A stretch of 50,897 nucleotides of DNA from an uncultured Clostridia bacterium (GTDB lineage: Bacteria; Bacillota; Clostridia; UBA1381), in contig CAJFNT010000064.1 in the NCBI GenBank assembly GCA_904395315.1, positions 1 to 50,897 of the forward strand, given 5' to 3'. Below the pieces are notes generated by a model. The model was given only the letters and a program-made list of their open reading frames with translations, had not been told where the DNA came from and searched no databases. The position numbers and the translations under genes are program-made. The first letter of the stretch is position 1; every line of letters begins with the position of its first letter. This document shows positions 50,227 to 50,897 of this stretch, one piece after another.

Positions 50227-50897
50227 ATGAAAAAGACAGCGAAACGATTTACGGGCTGGCTGATCGTGCTGGCGATGTTGATAACGCTCCTGCCTACGGG
50301 CGCGGGCATGATTACGGTCAGCGCCTACAGCGGCAGCGGCGGCGAAGGTACGTCAGGCGCTCCGTATCAGATCTCTTCGGCGGACGACCTGAGAGAATTG
50401 GCGGCGGCGGTTAACGGAGGAGAAACCTTTCAGGGCGTATATTTCGAGATGACTCAGGATATCGACCTCGAAGGAAGCGAGGAGAACCAGTGGACGCCGA
50501 TAGGAGGCTACGGCGCGAATACTTCGCTTCAATTCCGCGGAACTTTCAACGGCGGCGGCTATGAGATAAGTGGACTGTATATCAATAACCGCTCCGCCCT
50601 TTATCAGGGCTTGTTCGGCTATCTCGGCGAAGGCGCAGTGGTACAAAACCTCGGCGTGTCCGGCTCTGTTGCCGGCTATTACCATGTCGGCGGCGTGGTC
50701 GGCGAGAACCATGGTACGGTAAGCGGCTGCTATAACACCGGCGATGTAAACGGCAGTTATAGCAACGTCGGCGGCGTGGTTGGAAGAAATTACGGAATAG
50801 TAAGCGGTTGCTATAACACAGGCGAAGTTAGCGGCGGCAATGTGCATGTCGGCGGCGTGGCCGGCTATAATGCCGGCTATGGCGACGTAATCGATAG
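50227..50897 (+). CDS. GLUG-motif secreted surface protein (3' end beyond the window)
   Basis: This ORF is not in the track because it runs off the right edge. The ATG follows AGAGGAGG. Residues 1-33 are a signal peptide (KKTAKRFTGWLIVLAML ... ITVSA). After a Gly/Ser stretch comes APYQISSADDLRELAAAV and ENQWTPIGGYG, typical of GLUG/adhesin proteins, then repeated motifs of the form VGGVVG-N-GTVSGCYNTGDV at roughly 24-30 residue spacing (three copies are visible). Such beta-helical repeats are found in surface adhesins and in some IgA-peptidase-like and cell-wall-binding proteins. It has higher GC and Gly content than its neighbours. The full length and C-terminal anchor are unknown. Confidence 0.85.
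   Translation, partial: MKKTAKRFTGWLIVLAMLITLLPTGAGMITVSAYSGSGGEGTSGAPYQISSADDLRELAAAVNGGETFQGVYFEMTQDIDLEGSEENQWTPIGGYGANTSLQFRGTFNGGGYEISGLYINNRSALYQGLFGYLGEGAVVQNLGVSGSVAGYYHVGGVVGENHGTVSGCYNTGDVNGSYSNVGGVVGRNYGIVSGCYNTGEVSGGNVHVGGVAGYNAGYGDVID

Noticed and set aside
1-50897. tRNA, rRNA, CRISPR array, transposase or integrase in the window
   Set aside because: No cloverleaf, repeat-spacer array or transposase-like protein was recognised on either strand.

Overview
The window is a dense stretch of chromosome from an anaerobic member of the Clostridia (Firmicutes). Evidence: the engulfment/mother-cell sporulation genes ylbJ, yqfC and yqfD with a sigma-E-like promoter; the order yqfC-yqfD-phoH-ybeY-dgkA-era-recO; the hrcA-grpE-dnaK-dnaJ block with a perfect CIRCE operator; strong AGGAGG ribosome binding sites with many TTG/GTG starts; and secreted proteins carrying copper-amine-oxidase-N (stalk) domains. 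A PL11 rhamnogalacturonan lyase at the left end suggests a pectin-using gut organism, possibly Monoglobus-like, but the exact taxon cannot be fixed from sequence reading alone.

Layout. 1-526: C-terminal end of a secreted protein. 766-3678: secreted PL11 lyase with stalk and F5/8C domains. 3747-9349: sporulation genes (ylbJ on minus; yqfC-yqfD on plus) running into phoH, ybeY, dgkA and era. 9373-18776: recO, rpsT, pyrH-frr, uppS-cdsA-dxr-rseP-ispG (lipid carrier, phospholipid and MEP isoprenoid synthesis), aroQ and an M24 peptidase. 19036-21362: efp, a CD1247-type protein and hemW. 21428-26503: heat-shock genes. 26534-30168: hisD, a divergent HisB homologue, a HAD phosphatase and an orphan Fe-S hydro-lyase beta subunit. 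30348-35863: metal handling (FeoB-associated/HMA fusion, csoR, CPC-type P1B ATPase), with murI and an AT-rich island of two XRE regulators and a small membrane protein. 36245-41455: a sodium-pump decarboxylase/transcarboxylase operon. 41531-43486: a VbhA-like antitoxin orphan and a frameshifted stalk-domain protein. 43589-49840 (minus): TraX-like protein and three ABC exporter halves. 50227-end: truncated GLUG-repeat surface protein.

The most interesting signals not explained by gene content are: (1) a ~114-bp colinear element that starts at the -10 box of two unrelated genes (mmdA-like at 36.1 kb, GLUG protein at 50.05 kb), with a conserved core, conserved hairpins and no coding conservation, a candidate new leader RNA or mobile/regulatory repeat; (2) two tandem CsoR-type operators embedded in the P1B ATPase promoter; (3) a (TA)6 tract whose change to (TA)5 would fuse two halves of a stalk-domain protein; (4) a 13-bp motif placed at two facing promoters that bracket an XRE gene; (5) a HisB-like protein lacking one metal-ligand histidine, next to hisD and a HAD phosphatase; (6) a five-gene operon with both CoA-type and ketoacid-type carboxyltransferases sharing one biotin carrier and one Na+ pump.

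No tRNA, rRNA, CRISPR array or insertion sequence was recognised.
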